Below, one piece after another: positions 62,221-64,000 of a stretch of DNA of 64,000 bases. The position numbers and the translations under genes were made by a program. The notes below the pieces were generated by a model, which was not told the DNA's origin, made no database searches, and was given only the letters and a program-made list of their open reading frames with translations. Location of the stretch: positions 33,929,249-33,993,248 of the forward strand of contig OZ038423.1 in assembly GCA_964036155.1 (NCBI GenBank), in the 5' to 3' direction. Source of the stretch: Diploscapter coronatus (lineage: Eukaryota > Nematoda > Chromadorea > Rhabditida > Rhabditidae). The stretch's first letter is position 1, and each line of letters opens with the position of its first letter.

Positions 62221-63962
62221 ATGAGTCTGACTGGAATTCCGCCTTCGGACGAAATCAACGAGCGAAACTCTGACAACGAACCGAGTTTGGTCGGAGACGA
62301 TATCGATAAAGTTTGTATTTTTCGAAGAACTATCTCCAGAAGTGGGAAAAGGAGTTCCAAATTCACCTTGAAAAATCGAAAGATTCTTCAATTTTCGACG
62401 TTTGAAAAACCAAAAAATGTGATTCCATAGCTGAACTCCAGGAACAAAATTTGGTTTTCTATTTTTCAGTACTCAAACAAAGGGGAATCTCCTCGGAAAT
62501 CAGGTGAAGGCTCGTCTTCCGAACCGAAGAAATCCGTTGCCAGATTCGAATTGACTGCCTTCGACTCGTTCAACCCGAGACTGCATCAGCTATTTCTGCA
62601 AGCGGACTATGTCGAGTGCAAGAGTCTTATTGGGGTAGGTCTTTTTTGAGTGCAAGAAAAATTTCATTGACAACGCTCTATGAACTTATATCCATTCTAA
62701 ATTATAAAAGATCATGCTATGAAATCTTATATCTCATTCTTGATGACTTGAATTACTCCATGAAGATCAATCGAGGCTGTACTTCATCAATCAAAACGAA
62801 ATCTTTCTTCATTTTCAACAGGCTAAACTCGAATAGGCCAAATTTTACGTATGTGAAGTTCATTTGAAGTTGATCTCCGTCGATTAAAGCCAACACCAGT
62901 CAATAATTGGAATATTCAGGAATTGATCAACCAATACGGTAATGACTGTGAATTTGCGTTGTACATTCGAGGAGTGATCGCGCGAATCGAGGGCCAGTTG
63001 GAGGAGGCAATCGGATGGTTCGAGAAGGCCAGGGAGACCTCGGCCAATTGCCATATCTACGACATAGAGCTGGGCAGAGTGAGTCTGTTGCTCGGCAGAC
63101 AGACGAATGCTGTCGACTATCTGGAGAGGGCCATCAAGGCTGATCCTAATGATGCGGTCAGAATTCGATCATTTTACTATTTTACTGAAGCATTGAGATT
63201 TTCATAGAACGCAAGTACGATATGTGAAAGCAGATCTTCATTGTCCCAATGGTTATTAGTGAAGAAAAACATGTTTTCCCATTCATCGATTTCTTCAACT
63301 TTTTAGAGGTGAATAATGTTTCGTAGGGTAGACATTTTCAGAGATCCTATTATTGGCTGGCCCGGGCGATTTATCATCTCGATACAGACTTATTCAACCC
63401 AGTTGAAAAATCTCGAGATCTACTTGTTCGTGCTCCTGTTATTCAGGTAGACGCTGCCTTTGCAATGCAATCAAACGTAATTTCGTTGAAATTCAGCACA
63501 ACTCAAGTCTGATAATCTTCCTTGGAAAGGTTCTGGAGGAGTTGAACGAGAGTGATGCTGCTGCCGAAGCCTATCGAAGGGCCATTGAGGCAAGAGAAAT
63601 ATTCCCGAGTTTTCGAAGTTTCTTACAGTTTTGATAAGAAACATGATAAAGTTAAAAATGCAGTTACTATATGACGGAGGACGAAGGGGACGGAATCTAT
63701 AGTCAGGAATAGGGTTGGGAGATCAGAATAGAAAGAAATTGTGTGGGAAAGACACTTCCGTCACATAGTAGCTGCCTAAAAACTGCATTGAATTCCAAGG
63801 CACTTACATGACTTCGATTTTGAAATTCTACATATTTAGTTGGAACCCGACAACTTAGATGTAATGCACAAATTGGGAATGTTGTATTTGCGATCCGGCG
63901 ATGAAGACAAGGCATTTGCCATGTTCGGGAATGCACTCAGCAGAGATCCAACACATGCAGGG
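62221..63962 (+). CDS. bbs-4: BBS4, BBSome TPR subunit (partial, continues past the right edge)
   Basis: Six exons keep phase: 62221-62310, 62470-62634, 62920-63156, 63342-63446, 63497-63589, 63840-63962, giving 271 residues before the window ends. After a disordered N-terminus, the first helix block (SFNPRLHQLFLQADYVECKS) corresponds to the start of human BBS4. Tetratricopeptide repeats follow: GVIARIEGQLEEAIGWFEKA, GRVSLLLGRQTNAVDYLERA, GKVLEELNESDAAAEAYRRA and GMLYLRSGDEDKAFAMFGNA. BBS4 is part of the BBSome, the coat that moves membrane proteins in and out of cilia, so the gene would be used in ciliated sensory neurons. The intron after 63589 starts GC (GAG, then GCAAGA) instead of GT. 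The nearest alternative TPR families (CDC27, OGT) fit less well, and the X-box supports a ciliary role. Confidence 0.85.
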
Positions 63963-64000
63963 GTAAGTGGAATTTGCGAGTTTTTGTTTTTATTCTTGTT

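Overview
The window is nuclear DNA from a nematode. The genes are cut into many short exons by short AT-rich introns ending in TTTCAG or TTTTAG. One gene encodes a sperm-specific MSP-domain protein, a family known only from nematodes. BBS4 carries a palindromic X-box in its promoter. The species cannot be named from the sequence alone. Exon limits were set by hand from GT/AG sites and kept only where the reading phase carries through each junction. No transcript evidence was available.

Layout. 378-2382 (-): 5' part of a globin with an N-myristoylation motif, running off the left edge. 6152-6859 (+): a 75-residue one-helix membrane protein. 8347-9051: a TA-flanked mariner-type MITE with a small hAT-type MITE nested inside it. 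9209-14562 (-): a membrane protein of the wax-ester-synthase/DGAT-like acyltransferase family whose HHxxxDG motif is degraded; a second copy of the small hAT-type MITE sits in one of its introns. 14563-21397: long gene-poor stretch. 21398-25109 (+): nucleoredoxin-like protein whose CPPC site reads CPPA. 25868-33659 (-): a large secreted protein with six Kunitz domains, EB modules and many short cysteine-rich modules. 34819-40686 (+): an unrecognised 245-residue helical protein. 41287-42208 (+): MSP-domain sperm protein. 43934-46728 (-): SPRY/SOCS-box protein (SPSB type). 48096-49811 (-): secreted coiled-coil C-type lectin. 51249-53678 (+): secreted mucin-like CUB protein. 55992-57311 (+): four-helix membrane protein. 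58208-61800 (-): METTL16/METT-10 RNA m6A methyltransferase. 62221 to the right edge (+): BBS4.

The genes do not form one pathway; this is a mixed eukaryotic neighbourhood. Two pairs may matter functionally. The lectin and the CUB protein, both secreted and from families often used in nematode defence, are transcribed away from each other from a 1.4 kb gap. METTL16 and BBS4 are also head to head, with the X-box 72 bp before the BBS4 start codon. At least six non-coding inverted-repeat elements lie in introns and intergenic DNA, and one directly abuts a METTL16 3' splice site. I see no tRNA, rRNA, CRISPR array or transposase gene.
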